Assembly: GCA_020444075.1 (NCBI GenBank)
Contig: JAHLLR010000029.1
Span: 1-60,201, forward strand
DNA length: 60,201 bases
Direction: 5' to 3'
From: Deltaproteobacteria bacterium
GTDB taxonomy: Bacteria > Desulfobacterota > Desulfobacteria > Desulfobacterales > Desulfosarcinaceae
Shown: positions 8,970 through 17,407 of the stretch, one piece after another
Layout: every line of letters begins with the position of its first letter
Position numbering within the stretch: position 1 is the first letter of the stretch
Made by a program: the position numbers and the translations under genes
The notes under the pieces: generated by a model
Seen by the model: only the letters and a program-made list of their open reading frames with translations
The model's database searches: none
Told to the model about the DNA's origin: nothing

Positions 8970-10805
8970 TTACAGGCTCGACAGCCCCAGGGATCGCAGC
9001 TTTTCGGGCGTGGGCCGGCCATCCGTGTCCCAACCCCGCAGCGGGTAATAGTCGTCCAGCATCGCGTCCAAACGGCAAACCATGCCTTGTCCGGCACCGT
9101 CCGGCAGCGGCGTTTGGGTGATCCGGTCGGGCAACCGGTCGTCCTTGCGCGAAAAACCGGCCCGCATCAGAAAGAGCCGCTCGGCGTTGAAGATCCGTTC
9201 GCCGGCACGGCAGAGTTCTTCCAGGGTGTATCCGGCGCCGGTGGCGGCGTTGAGCAGTTCCATGATCCCCTGGGGGCGGATCGCCCTGTCGGCCGTCATG
9301 AGGTTCCTTACCGAAAAGAAGACGCACAGGCCGGCCGCGTCGATCACCGCAAAGCCGTCCTGAAAATCCCGGACCAGTTGAGCCTTGTCCTCCCACGTGT
9401 GGGGATCGATCAGAAAGGGGACTCCCAGGATCTCGATGTAGGCCGTGTCGCCGCGCATGTGGGAGGCGCCGATGGGCGAGGTGGCGTAGGCCAGCCCCAT
9501 GCCCTGCTCGGCCCTGGGATCGTAGCCCGCGAACTCCTGGCCCTTGGCCGTGATGGCGAGTTCCGGGTGACCGAAGCGCGACGCCAGGCGGAGGCTTCCC
9601 TCGGCCAGCAGATCACCGAATCCCTGGCGGGCGGCCGTCAGGCGGGTGAGTTCGACCAGGGCCTGGGCGTTCCCGAAAGCCAGCGGCATGCCGACGTCCT
9701 GTTCAGTGATGATGCCCTTTTCGACCATCTCCATGGCGCAGGCCACGGTGCATCCCATGGTGATGGTGTCCATGCCCTGTTCGTTGCAGATGTAGTTGGC
9801 CTTGGTCAGGGCCGCCAGGTTGTCCACGCCGCAGTTGGACCCCATGGCATAGATGGTCTCATACTCCGGCCCTTCACCCGCGCCCTCGAAGCCCGGCACC
9901 TCCACCTTGGTGACCCGGCCGCAGCCGATGGGGCAGGAGTAGCAAGCCTTGTGCTTCACGAGATAGGTGTCGGTGAGGGTCTGGCCGTTGATGGCTTCCC
10001 AGCCGTCGAAGGTTCCCTGCTGAAAGTTTCGGGTCGGCAGGGCGCCGATGGTCTGGGTGCCGGTGATGGTGGCGGCGGTGCCGTAGACCCGAAGTCCCGG
10101 CGGCTGGCCTTTCAGGCTGAGGCGGAACGTCTGGTTGTATTTTTTGACGAGGGCCTTGAAGGCTTCTTCGTCATACAGGGGCACGGGCGACTGGCCATAC
10201 ACGGCGACGGCCTTGAGGTTTTTGGCGCCCATGACCGCTCCGACGCCCGAGCGGCCGGCGGCGCGGTCCCTGTCGTTCATGATGCCGGCGAACAGGACCT
10301 GCCGCTCGCCGGCCGGCCCGATGCAGGCCACCCGGGCCTCCGGATGGGTTTCCAGGCGCAGGGCGTCGTCCGTTTCGTGGGTCGTCTTGCCCCAGAGGTG
10401 CGCCGCCGGCCGAAGCTCTGCTTGACCCTGCTCGATCCAGAGGTAGACCGGCTCCGGCGCTTTTCCCACGAAGACGATCATGTCCACGCCGGAATGCTTC
10501 AGGGTGGCGGGGAACTGACCGCCGGAGTTGGAGCAGGTCACCGCGCCGGTCAAGGGCGATTTGGTCATCACCATGTAACGGGCACCGGTGGGGGCCTTGG
10601 TGCCGGTCAGCGGTCCGGTCGCCATGACCATCACGTTTTCCGGCGCCAGTGGGTCGCACAGGGGGTCGAGTTCTTTTAACAGAACATGGATTCCGAAGCC
10701 GCGGCCCCCGATGAACGCCCTGGCCATTTCCGGGTCCAGATGCTCCCGGGCGACCGTGCCCGTGGACAGGTTCACCCGAAGGACGTTTCCACGCCATCCG
10801 TGCAT
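8970..10805 (-). CDS. aor: Tungsten-type aldehyde:ferredoxin oxidoreductase
   Basis: Oxidises aldehydes to carboxylates with ferredoxin as acceptor, using a bis-pterin tungsten (or molybdenum) centre and a [4Fe-4S] cluster. It has 611 residues, the normal length. The N-terminal start (GWRGNVLRVNLSTG) and FIGGRGFGIHVLLKELDP match the AOR N domain. Cluster ligands are CYSCPIGC near residues 287-294 plus a distal Cys in GLCVFF. The pterin-binding GAVMGAKNLKAVAV is intact. GGAGGT precedes the start. Its neighbours support the tungsten assignment: a MoaD-like carrier at 16160 and a Mo/W storage protein at 16567. The aldehyde is probably produced by the aminotransferase directly upstream. Confidence 0.95.
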   Translation of the reverse strand: MHGWRGNVLRVNLSTGTVAREHLDPEMARAFIGGRGFGIHVLLKELDPLCDPLAPENVMVMATGPLTGTKAPTGARYMVMTKSPLTGAVTCSNSGGQFPATLKHSGVDMIVFVGKAPEPVYLWIEQGQAELRPAAHLWGKTTHETDDALRLETHPEARVACIGPAGERQVLFAGIMNDRDRAAGRSGVGAVMGAKNLKAVAVYGQSPVPLYDEEAFKALVKKYNQTFRLSLKGQPPGLRVYGTAATITGTQTIGALPTRNFQQGTFDGWEAINGQTLTDTYLVKHKACYSCPIGCGRVTKVEVPGFEGAGEGPEYETIYAMGSNCGVDNLAALTKANYICNEQGMDTITMGCTVACAMEMVEKGIITEQDVGMPLAFGNAQALVELTRLTAARQGFGDLLAEGSLRLASRFGHPELAITAKGQEFAGYDPRAEQGMGLAYATSPIGASHMRGDTAYIEILGVPFLIDPHTWEDKAQLVRDFQDGFAVIDAAGLCVFFSVRNLMTADRAIRPQGIMELLNAATGAGYTLEELCRAGERIFNAERLFLMRAGFSRKDDRLPDRITQTPLPDGAGQGMVCRLDAMLDDYYPLRGWDTDGRPTPEKLRSLGLSSL

Positions 10806-10824
10806 GACACACCTCCTTGACCTG

Positions 10825-10840
10825 CAAGGCTGTCGCCTTG
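10825..10840 (-). repeat. Small hairpin before the aldehyde ferredoxin oxidoreductase gene
   Basis: CAAGGC-TGTC-GCCTTG forms a tight 6-bp stem with a 4-nt loop, 19 bp upstream of the AOR start codon. It could modulate translation or mark mRNA processing. This is evidence from position only. Confidence 0.35.
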
Positions 10841-10889
10841 GATTGAGTCGGGTTGGAGAGACTGATTAAAAATAAGGGGGCTGCCTGGC

Positions 10890-12221
10890 TTAATGCCCCA
10901 GTTCCGCTTCTACGGCTGCACCGAGAGCCTCGACGATCCGCTCCATCTCCTCTTCGGAAATGATGAAGGGAGGTCCGACGACCATGGCATCCCCGTCACC
11001 GCCGGTCAGGCCCATGGCTTTGTATAGCAGAACCCCGTCGGCATAGAGCCGGTCCCAGATCCGTTCCGCCACCCGCCGGTCTCTGGGAAACGGCTTCCGG
11101 CTGCCGCGATCGGCAACGAACTCGACGCCCCACAAGAGGCCGATTCCCCGGATATCCCCCACATGGGGATGGCTTCCCAACCGACGCGATAGCATTTCTC
11201 CCAGTTGCGCACCCAGCTTTGCCGCCCGCTCCACCAGCTGTTCGGCCTCCAGGATGTCCAGTACGGCGTTTCCGGCCGCGCAGGCCACCTGGTGATGGGA
11301 GAAGGTCCCGCCGTGGACGAAGGCGTGGGAACCGTCTTGAATGGCGTCGAACCATTTGGCCTGGACCCCAACCGCGGAAAGGGCGGCGGCACCGCCGGCC
11401 AAGCCTTTGCCCATGGTCATCAGATCTGGAATGACACCGTAATGGTCGGCGGCGCACCAGCGTCCTGTCCGCCCCAGCCCGCAGAGGACCTCGTCCAGAA
11501 TCAGGAGCACCCCATGGCGATCGCAGATTTCGCGGATCCTCGGGAGGTAGCCGGCCGGCGGCGGCACCGCCGCCAGGGTCGCTCCGCTCACCGTTTCGGC
11601 GATGAACGCGGACACGGTCGGCGTTCCCAGGTCCGTTATCGCTTCATCCAGCGCCGCGGCACAGCGCAGGTCGCAGGAGGGGTGGGTTAGGCCGAAGGAG
11701 CAGCGGTAGCAGTAAGGGGCCGGGATATGGTAGCTTTCGGGCAGCATGGGGGCAAACGGTGTCCGGAAACCGGTACGCCCGGTGACGCTCAGGGCTCCAA
11801 GGGAGAGGCCATGGTAGGATTTCCACCGCGAAACGACCCGGTAGCGCTGGGGCTCGCCCCGCTCCAGATGAATCTGGCGGGCGAGTTTGAGAGCGGTTTC
11901 CACGGCTTCCGAGCCCGTGGTCATGAAATAGAAGCGGTCGATTCCCGGGGGGGTGATGGCGGCCAGTCTGGCGGCGAGCGTTTCCACCGGACTGCCGGTA
12001 AACATGGTGGGGTGAACGTAGGCACAGGTACGGATCTGGTTGGCGACCGCCTGGGCAATTTCCTCGCGGCCGTGCCCGACGTTGATCACCAGCGGTCCTC
12101 CCGATCCGTCCAGGAAGCGTCGGCCGTCGGCGTCTGTGATCCATATCCCGTGGGCCTCAACGGCCGTTGCAAGATCCCTGGTCAATTGTCGACGAAAAAC
12201 AGCGCCTGAAATGGACGGCAT
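10890..12221 (-). CDS. Class-III PLP-dependent aminotransferase
   Basis: Transfers an amino group, usually from an omega-amine or amino acid, to a keto acid. The product would be the aldehyde or keto acid for the oxidoreductases downstream. It has 443 residues from the start at 12221, which follows GAGGT and leads straight into fold-type I sequence. Family landmarks are HPTMFTGSPVETLAARLA, the PLP phosphate loop TTGSEAVETALKLAR, the cofactor Asp in LILDEVLCGLGRTG, the Schiff-base Lys in TMGKGLAGG, and HGGTFSHHQVACAA. A Cys-rich YCYRC...PSCDLRC segment occurs in several uncharacterised class-III enzymes. First gene of the minus-strand operon, 113 bp downstream of a sigma-54-type promoter. The exact substrate cannot be read from sequence. 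Confidence 0.92.
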   Translation of the reverse strand: MPSISGAVFRRQLTRDLATAVEAHGIWITDADGRRFLDGSGGPLVINVGHGREEIAQAVANQIRTCAYVHPTMFTGSPVETLAARLAAITPPGIDRFYFMTTGSEAVETALKLARQIHLERGEPQRYRVVSRWKSYHGLSLGALSVTGRTGFRTPFAPMLPESYHIPAPYCYRCSFGLTHPSCDLRCAAALDEAITDLGTPTVSAFIAETVSGATLAAVPPPAGYLPRIREICDRHGVLLILDEVLCGLGRTGRWCAADHYGVIPDLMTMGKGLAGGAAALSAVGVQAKWFDAIQDGSHAFVHGGTFSHHQVACAAGNAVLDILEAEQLVERAAKLGAQLGEMLSRRLGSHPHVGDIRGIGLLWGVEFVADRGSRKPFPRDRRVAERIWDRLYADGVLLYKAMGLTGGDGDAMVVGPPFIISEEEMERIVEALGAAVEAELGH

Positions 12222-12333
12222 GGCATACCTCTGCAAAGTAGGGGGTTGCGAAGGGTGAAACAGCAAGCTTCCGGGTCCGTTCCGCTGAATTCGGTTGCCG
12301 GCCCGATTGCTGATTGGGACTGCAAATTGGGAC

Positions 12334-12350
12334 TGCAAAATACAAGCCAG
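12334..12350 (-). promoter_or_regulatory. Sigma-54 (-24/-12) promoter for the aminotransferase operon
   Basis: The minus strand reads CTGGCTTGTATTTTGCA. The invariant GG (12348-12347) and GC (12336-12335) have the required 10-nt spacing, and the TTGC -12 element is perfect. Transcription should begin near 12323, about 100 nt before the start codon at 12221. The activator gene across the same control region contains a sigma-54 interaction domain, consistent with this assignment. Confidence 0.75.
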
Positions 12351-12448
12351 ATCATCCTGGGCCGGTTGCGTGGCCCGGCGCGTGAAATCCGGAGGCGGAC
12401 GCGCCTGCCCTTCGGGTGCGGATCGGGGGAGGAGGTGTCGGGTAACCC

Positions 12449-12464
12449 ACCCGGGGATCCGGGT
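12449..12464. repeat. Inverted repeat in divergent control region
   Basis: ACCCGG-GGAT-CCGGGT, a perfect 6-bp inverted repeat with a 4-nt centre, lies between the minus-strand sigma-54 promoter and the activator's own promoter. It may be a second protein site or a spacer hairpin. No function can be assigned. Confidence 0.3.
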
Positions 12465-12478
12465 CGAGAGGGGCGGCC

Positions 12479-12507
12479 TTGACTTTTTTTGGGATATTCA
12501 GGATAGT
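12479..12507 (+). promoter_or_regulatory. Sigma-70-type promoter of the activator gene
   Basis: TTGACT (12479-12484) and GATAGT (12502-12507) are separated by 17 bp; initiation near 12514 would give a 30-nt leader before the start at 12544. The -35 matches 5 of 6 bases and the -10 matches 4 of 6. The -10 lies inside the left arm of a dyad, which suggests autoregulation. Confidence 0.55.
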
Positions 12508-12528
12508 GGCGAATCCTATAACTATCCT
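12500..12528. promoter_or_regulatory. Dyad operator, probable activator binding site
   Basis: AGGATAGT (12500-12507) and ACTATCCT (12521-12528) form a perfect 8-bp inverted repeat with a 13-nt centre. It overlaps the -10 and start region of the activator gene. It also sits about 165 bp upstream of the divergent sigma-54 promoter, a usual distance for an enhancer-like activator site. The related half-site AGGAT recurs at 14642-14666, before the other sigma-54 promoter. Confidence 0.6.
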
Positions 12529-12543
12529 AAAAGGTCGAGCCTC

Positions 12544-14643
12544 ATGGTATCGGGTCGCAAACGGCTGCACATCGTCTCCCTGGATCGTCGGGTCAACCGC
12601 TTCCTCTGCAACATCGTCCACAACATCATCGGCCGCGAGGTCAGCGTCAGCGGGGCGAGCATGGAGGAGGAGAATGCCGCCTTCGACGGCGCGGACCTGA
12701 TCCTGATCTCCGGCCGTCATCTGTTGGCGGAGGCCCAACGCCGGTTTCCCGGAATCGCCATCCTGGCACCCGAACGGATCATCACCGGCTACAACCTTGA
12801 AAAGGTGTTGATGCTGCCCAAAGGGACCTCGGTGCTCGTGGTGAATCACCCCCGCCATGCTACCGAGGAAACCATCGCAGCCCTCAAAAACCTGGGTATC
12901 AAACATCTCAACTACGTCCCGTTCTGGCAGGAAAGGGAGCGTTACCCATCCGTCCGGCGGGCCACCACCGCCATCTCCCCGGGGATGAAGCACCTCTGCC
13001 CGGAACATGTGCACACCCATATCGACATCGGCCCGCGGCTGATCAGCATGGCCTCTTTCGCCCGGATCCTTCTTTCGCTCGATCTGGACATGAGCTATAT
13101 GGAACTGTATGCTACCACCTACCATAACTTCCTGATGGCGGCGAGCCGGAAACTGGCCGAAACCCTGAGCCATGCGGAGCTGCTTGGCAAACGCAACGAG
13201 GTCATTCTCAACGAGTTCGAAGACGGTCTGGTGACGGTTTCCGCCACCGGACTGATCGACCGGGTTAACCGGACGGCCCGAACGTTGATCGCCCCGGACG
13301 GGCGGGAAATCCTCAAACGGCCGTTCGAGCCCCTGATCGCCGACTTCGAAAAGGTGGCCGATCTGATCGAGGCCACCGGCGAGATGGAAAAATCAGCCGG
13401 CATCTACGTCCATCACGGCAAAAAGCTCATTGTCACCAAAATTCCCGTGGTCAGCGGAGGCCAACGCACCCATCTGTATACTTTCCGGGAGATCGCCCGC
13501 ATTCAGCGTCTGGAGAAAGACCTGCGCGTGAAGCTCGCCCGCAAGGGGTACCTCACCAAATACGATTTCGGGGATATCTGGGGGAAAAGCCGCCAGGTGG
13601 CCGAACTCGTGGAAAAGGCCAACCGTTTCGCCAAGACCGACAAAACCATTCTCATCACCGGGGAGAGCGGGACGGGCAAGGAACTCTTTGCCCACGCCAT
13701 CCACAGTCATTCCCTGCGGCGGGAAGGACCCTTTGTGGCGGTCAACTTTGCCGGACTGTCCGAGAGCCTGATCGAAAGCGAACTCTTCGGCTACGATGAG
13801 GGTTCGTTTACCGGCGCCCGCAAGGGAGGCAAGGCCGGCCTCTTCGAGCAGGCCCACGGCGGCACCATATTCCTGGATGAAATCGGCGACGCCTCGCCGG
13901 GGGTCCAATCCCGCCTGCTGCGGGTGCTCCAGGAGAGGGAACTGCTGCGCGTGGGAGGAAGCAAGATCATTCCGGTGGATGTCCGGGTGGTCGCAGCTAC
14001 CAACTCCGATCTGCGCCGGGCCATGGAAGAGCGGCGGTTCCGGCCGGATCTCTACTACCGGCTGAACGCCCTGCCGCTGGACATCCCGCCCCTGCGGGAA
14101 CGGCCGGAAGACATTCTTCACCTGTTCAACCAGTTCCTCAAGCACCATTACGGCATCCAGAAGTCCCTGGCTCCGGAGGCGCAAGCGCGGCTGACCGCCT
14201 ATGCCTGGCCCGGCAACGTCCGGGAATTCATCAACACCGTCGACTACGCCTGCATCGCCTCCCAGGGCAATCCGGTCATTATGAAGGACCATCTCCCCCC
14301 GTTCCTCCAGCGGCCTCTGGCGGCAACCACTCCCGCCGACCTTGGCGATCTGGCTGCCCGGCTGGCCGCCGGCCACTGTGCCCCCGACATCGTTGGCGCC
14401 CTGTTGCGCGTCATGGCCCGCCGAAAACCTGCCGGCATCGGCCGCAACCGGTTGTGCCGGGAGTTGGAAACCGTTGGCATTCCAGTTACCGAAGGCCGGA
14501 TGAAGTCGCTGCTGAAACGGATGCGGCATGAAGGCCTGGTGACCGTCGGTGCCACCCGCCAGGGAACCGCACCAACCGCCCGGGGGGAGGCACTCCTGGC
14601 CTACCTGACAGAACGGGTGGAGCGCATCGGCAAACCCTATTAG
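12544..14643 (+). CDS. Sigma-54-dependent transcriptional activator
   Basis: A 699-residue enhancer-binding protein that probably controls both flanking operons. The N-terminal 190 residues are a sensory region of the kind found in anaerobe activators ([30 protein letters not shown]). A PAS-like segment follows ([25 protein letters not shown] style). The AAA+ domain has Walker A GESGTGKE near 373, GSFTGA near 420 (usually GAFTGA), Walker [12 protein letters not shown] near 440 and an arginine-finger region [22 protein letters not shown]. The C-terminus is not a Fis-type helix-turn-helix; [27 protein letters not shown]...GLVTV looks like a winged helix. ATG 12544 is chosen because the conserved sequence starts there and the promoter lies upstream. 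Confidence 0.92.
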   Translation: MVSGRKRLHIVSLDRRVNRFLCNIVHNIIGREVSVSGASMEEENAAFDGADLILISGRHLLAEAQRRFPGIAILAPERIITGYNLEKVLMLPKGTSVLVVNHPRHATEETIAALKNLGIKHLNYVPFWQERERYPSVRRATTAISPGMKHLCPEHVHTHIDIGPRLISMASFARILLSLDLDMSYMELYATTYHNFLMAASRKLAETLSHAELLGKRNEVILNEFEDGLVTVSATGLIDRVNRTARTLIAPDGREILKRPFEPLIADFEKVADLIEATGEMEKSAGIYVHHGKKLIVTKIPVVSGGQRTHLYTFREIARIQRLEKDLRVKLARKGYLTKYDFGDIWGKSRQVAELVEKANRFAKTDKTILITGESGTGKELFAHAIHSHSLRREGPFVAVNFAGLSESLIESELFGYDEGSFTGARKGGKAGLFEQAHGGTIFLDEIGDASPGVQSRLLRVLQERELLRVGGSKIIPVDVRVVAATNSDLRRAMEERRFRPDLYYRLNALPLDIPPLRERPEDILHLFNQFLKHHYGIQKSLAPEAQARLTAYAWPGNVREFINTVDYACIASQGNPVIMKDHLPPFLQRPLAATTPADLGDLAARLAAGHCAPDIVGALLRVMARRKPAGIGRNRLCRELETVGIPVTEGRMKSLLKRMRHEGLVTVGATRQGTAPTARGEALLAYLTERVERIGKPY

Positions 14644-14666
14644 GATCTTTAGGATCGGGATCTCCT
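14642..14666 (+). promoter_or_regulatory. Possible second activator site (AGGAT repeats)
   Basis: AGGATC occurs at 14642-14647 and 14651-14656, followed by GATCTCCT at 14659-14666. This resembles the half-site of the dyad at 12500-12528 and lies about 80-100 bp upstream of the sigma-54 promoter at 14742. The match is partial and the sequence overlaps the regulator's stop codon, so it is only suggestive. Confidence 0.35.
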
Positions 14667-14741
14667 GCCGAGCGTCTGCCGCTCATGGATGGGAAAGACA
14701 TCCCCTTGGGGGTTCGGACCGTGGCCGGCGGTCACGCATCT

Positions 14742-14758
14742 CTGGCACATCTTGTGCT
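14742..14758 (+). promoter_or_regulatory. Sigma-54 (-24/-12) promoter for the CoA-transferase operon
   Basis: CTGGCACATCTTGTGCT matches the consensus with TGGCAC at -24 and GTGC in place of TTGC at -12. GG (14744-14745) and GC (14756-14757) are 10 nt apart. Initiation would fall near 14769, about 45 nt before the CoA-transferase start. Confidence 0.75.
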
Positions 14759-14813
14759 TCATTTAATTATCTGAAATTCATGGACCAACCCCTATCGACC
14801 CTTGGAGGGCCCG

Positions 14814-15479
14814 ATGATACTCGACGAAAAGACCTGCACCGTCGCCGAGGCGGTAGCCAAAATCCGATCGGGTGACCGGATTATGGTGGGCGGCTTCGGC
14901 AATTCCGGCTATCCCGAGGAACTCGTGGATGCCGTGACGGAAAGCGCGCTCAAGGACCTTACGATCATCTCCAACGATCTGGGATCACCGGGAATCGGTC
15001 TGGGCCGGTTCCTGATCAACGGGCAGGTCAAAGCGCTGATCGGCAACTATTACAACTGGAACCCGGACGTGGCGGCGGCCAAAAACGCCGGCGCCATCGC
15101 GGTGACCCTGGTTCCCCAGGGCACCTTCGCCGAGGGCATCCGGGCGGCCGGGGTCGGCATCCCGGCCTTTTACGCCGCCGCCGGCGTTGGTACGGACCTG
15201 GCGGCGGGGAAAAAAACCGCACAGTTCGATGGGCGGGAATATGTCCTTGAGCGGGCCATCCACGCGGATGTGGCGTTGGTGAGGGCCTACAAGGCGGACA
15301 GGCGGGGCAACCTCGTGTATTACAAGACCGCCCGCAATTTCAACCCCCTTATGGCCATGGCCGCCCGGCTGACCATCGCCGAGGTGGACGAGATCGTCCC
15401 GGTGGGAGAACTCGACCCCGAATGCATCGTCACCCCCCATCTTTTCGTGGACAACGTGGTTCTGAAGGTGAAGCCATGA
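14814..15479 (+). CDS. 3-oxoacid-type CoA-transferase, subunit A
   Basis: Alpha subunit of a family I CoA-transferase, which moves CoA between acyl-CoA and a free acid. It has 221 residues, the usual length. The start at 14814 has TGGAGG at 5-nt spacing; a TTG 12 bp upstream is less likely. It carries the GGFGNSGYPEEL loop near residues 27-38, the LVPQGTFAEGIRAAGVGIPAFYAAAGVGT region and the ADVALVRAYKADRRGN segment typical of AtoD/ScoA/PcaI subunits. Its stop overlaps the subunit B start by 4 bp (ATGA). Family resemblance does not tell acetoacetate, butyrate or 3-oxoadipate specificity apart. Confidence 0.93.
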   Translation: MILDEKTCTVAEAVAKIRSGDRIMVGGFGNSGYPEELVDAVTESALKDLTIISNDLGSPGIGLGRFLINGQVKALIGNYYNWNPDVAAAKNAGAIAVTLVPQGTFAEGIRAAGVGIPAFYAAAGVGTDLAAGKKTAQFDGREYVLERAIHADVALVRAYKADRRGNLVYYKTARNFNPLMAMAARLTIAEVDEIVPVGELDPECIVTPHLFVDNVVLKVKP

Positions 15480-16156
15480 CCGATCTGGTTCCCAACGAGC
15501 AGGTAAAAACCCGCATCGCCCGTCGCATCGCCCATGAATTCATGTCCCAGCGTCGGCGGATGTTCATCAACCTGGGCGTGGGCACCCCGACCCTGGTCGC
15601 CAACTACATCCGGGATGAGATCATTTTCCTTCAGGCGGAAAACGGCATGCTGGGGGTGGGGTCCCGGGCCACGGGGGATCAGGTGGACCCCCTGCTGATC
15701 AATGCCGGCCGCGAGCCGGTAACGGAAACGCCGGGATGCTGCTATTTTGACAGCGCAACTTCCTTCGGCATGATCCGGGGCGGCCACATCGATGCCACCG
15801 TGATCGGCGCCTTTGAGGTTGACGAAACCGGGAACATCGCCAACTGGATCATACCCAACGGACGGCAGCTGGGCGTTGGCGGTGCCATGGACCTGGTGGC
15901 CGGTGCCCGGCAGGTGGTTGTGGCCATGCCCCACACCTCGAGCAATGGAAAGCCCAAGCTGGTGAGGACGTGCAGCCTTCCGGTAACGGGATACCACGAG
16001 GCCGATCTGGTGGTTACGGAACTGGGGGTCTTCCGCTTCAGGGACCAGCGGATGGTGCTCACGGAGATCGCACCGGAGATCGATGTGGCGGGGCTGAAAA
16101 CCGTGACCGAGGCAGATTTCGAGGTCGACCCCGGCCTTCGGCCCATGCCGGTATGA
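15476..16156 (+). CDS. 3-oxoacid-type CoA-transferase, subunit B
   Basis: Beta subunit carrying the catalytic glutamate, which forms the glutamyl-CoA thioester: Glu55 in FLQAENGMLGVG. It has 226 residues. The start at 15476 overlaps the subunit A stop (ATGA); a longer frame beginning inside subunit A is rejected. VNLGVGTPTL-type opening, GGHIDATVIGAFEVDE and the C-terminal DLVVTELGVFRF segment match AtoA/ScoB/PcaJ. It is followed 3 bp later by the MoaD-like gene, so all three are probably co-transcribed from the 14742 promoter. Confidence 0.94.
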   Translation: MTDLVPNEQVKTRIARRIAHEFMSQRRRMFINLGVGTPTLVANYIRDEIIFLQAENGMLGVGSRATGDQVDPLLINAGREPVTETPGCCYFDSATSFGMIRGGHIDATVIGAFEVDETGNIANWIIPNGRQLGVGGAMDLVAGARQVVVAMPHTSSNGKPKLVRTCSLPVTGYHEADLVVTELGVFRFRDQRMVLTEIAPEIDVAGLKTVTEADFEVDPGLRPMPV

Positions 16157-16159
16157 CCC

Positions 16160-16399
16160 ATGCGGATCGTGGTCAAGGCCTACAACGAAATGCGGCGGTA
16201 CGCTCCCCAATCACCTGCCGACGGGAGCCTTGAGGTGCCGCCGGGCTCCACGGTTCGGGCCGTATTGGCGATACTGGGCATCCCTTCGCGGAACCAGGCG
16301 GATTTGCCCCTGTTTCGAAACGGACGGCCCGCCGACCTCGACACCATTTTGTCCGCCGGGGATACCCTGGTGGTTTTTGCGCCGATGTCCGGCGGATGA
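16160..16399 (+). CDS. MoaD/ThiS-like sulfur-carrier protein
   Basis: A beta-grasp carrier of 79 residues ending in the diagnostic Gly-Gly (APMSGG). That tail is adenylated and thiocarboxylated to donate sulfur, in molybdopterin synthesis for MoaD proteins. The protein has the VPPGSTVRAVLAILGIP and LSAGDTLVVFAP segments of the fold. The ATG lies 3 bp after the CoA-transferase B stop. Extra MoaD-like genes often accompany tungsten aldehyde oxidoreductases, so a role in making the AOR pterin cofactor is a reasonable inference. Confidence 0.85.
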   Translation: MRIVVKAYNEMRRYAPQSPADGSLEVPPGSTVRAVLAILGIPSRNQADLPLFRNGRPADLDTILSAGDTLVVFAPMSGG

Positions 16400-16444
16400 T
16401 CCTTGCGCTGGCCACGCGTCAGTGTGCGGCGGTTGGCCATTTCC

Positions 16445-16564
16445 CTATAGGCTCCGGCACGGCACGACGCGGCACCGGAACCGATGCTCCATCGTGCGGG
16501 TCTCAAGGGTCGTGATGACCGCCCGCAGCCGCTCCCGATCGTCCTTGCCGTCGCTTATTTCCAT
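16445..16564 (-). CDS. Possible 39-residue small protein
   Basis: An ATG 2 bp after the storage-protein stop opens a 39-codon frame rich in charged residues (MEISDGKDDRERLRAV..., ending CRVVPCRSL). There is no ribosome site of its own, so expression would depend on translational coupling. It may be chance. I recognise no family. Confidence 0.25.
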   Translation of the reverse strand: MEISDGKDDRERLRAVITTLETRTMEHRFRCRVVPCRSL

Positions 16565-16566
16565 GG

Positions 16567-17397
16567 CTACTGGCGATAGATGAAGGTCCCCACATGCTCG
16601 CCGTTCATGGCCCGGGTGATGTTGCCGGGAACCATGCCGTTGATGATCTGAACGCGATCGATCACCTCACTGTTCTGGATAATTTCCAGGCACGGCCGCT
16701 CGATAACCAGGTCATCCATATCCCGTTCCATCAAATCCCTGGCGCCGATTTCGGGTATGAACGCCGCATCGGGATGTTTTTTGGGATCAGCCGTGAAAAG
16801 GCCGTCCTCATCCTTAATGAAAATGATGGTCCTGGAACCGATGAGGTCAGCCAGAATGATAAGGCCCACATCGGTGCGATGGATGGGAATGCGGCCGGTT
16901 TTGGGTTTGATGGCAAAATAGTCGTACGGCGGCATGCCGTGCATTACCGGGATGATGCCTTCGGCAAAATAGGTCGGCAGTTTGACGATGTCCGAGTGGG
17001 CCATCTTGATGCCGCCCCAGGGGGAGAGCAGGGTGGCCACCATGAGGGCATTCTGCTCGGAAATCATGCTGCCGAATTTGGCGATGATCCCCGTGGGCAT
17101 GCCCATCTCCAGGCCGATGGTGTAGATATGGCGGCTGCGGGTACCCCCGCCGGTGGTAAGCACCATCTTGTGCTGTCTGCGGATGGCGACGATTTCCTTC
17201 AAGATGGCGGGCAGCGCCTTGACTCCCCGGTCGCAGATGGACTGGCCGCCTATTTTCAACACGGCCACATCCGGATAAAGCCGTTCCTGGGGAGCGATGT
17301 CCAGGTTGTCGATAAATTCCCTGCTCACCAGGCTCTCGCCCATGAGCCGGCTTTTTACATGCAGGCGCTTGCCGTCCTTGTCCCTGACCAGTGACAT
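16567..17397 (-). CDS. Molybdenum/tungsten storage protein subunit (amino-acid-kinase fold)
   Basis: A 276-residue relative of the MosA/MosB subunits of the Mo/W storage protein, a UMP-kinase-like cage that binds ATP and packs polyoxometalate clusters. Family features are DVAVLKIGGQSICDRG (P-loop-like N-terminus), VLTTGGGTRSRHIYTIGLEMGMPTG, HGMPPYDYF and FIKDEDGLFTADPKKHPDA. The Azotobacter protein has two paralogous subunits. Only one gene is present here, so a homo-oligomer or a distant partner gene is implied. AGGAGA precedes the start; the 70-residue gene lies 10 bp upstream. Location next to AOR and MoaD suggests tungsten handling. Confidence 0.88.
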   Translation of the reverse strand: MSLVRDKDGKRLHVKSRLMGESLVSREFIDNLDIAPQERLYPDVAVLKIGGQSICDRGVKALPAILKEIVAIRRQHKMVLTTGGGTRSRHIYTIGLEMGMPTGIIAKFGSMISEQNALMVATLLSPWGGIKMAHSDIVKLPTYFAEGIIPVMHGMPPYDYFAIKPKTGRIPIHRTDVGLIILADLIGSRTIIFIKDEDGLFTADPKKHPDAAFIPEIGARDLMERDMDDLVIERPCLEIIQNSEVIDRVQIINGMVPGNITRAMNGEHVGTFIYRQ

Positions 17398-17407
17398 GGT
17401 TTCTCCT

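Noticed and set aside
7312-9048. 578-codon plus-strand frame opposite the aldehyde dehydrogenase
   Set aside because: Shadow of a real gene with intact catalytic motifs on the minus strand.
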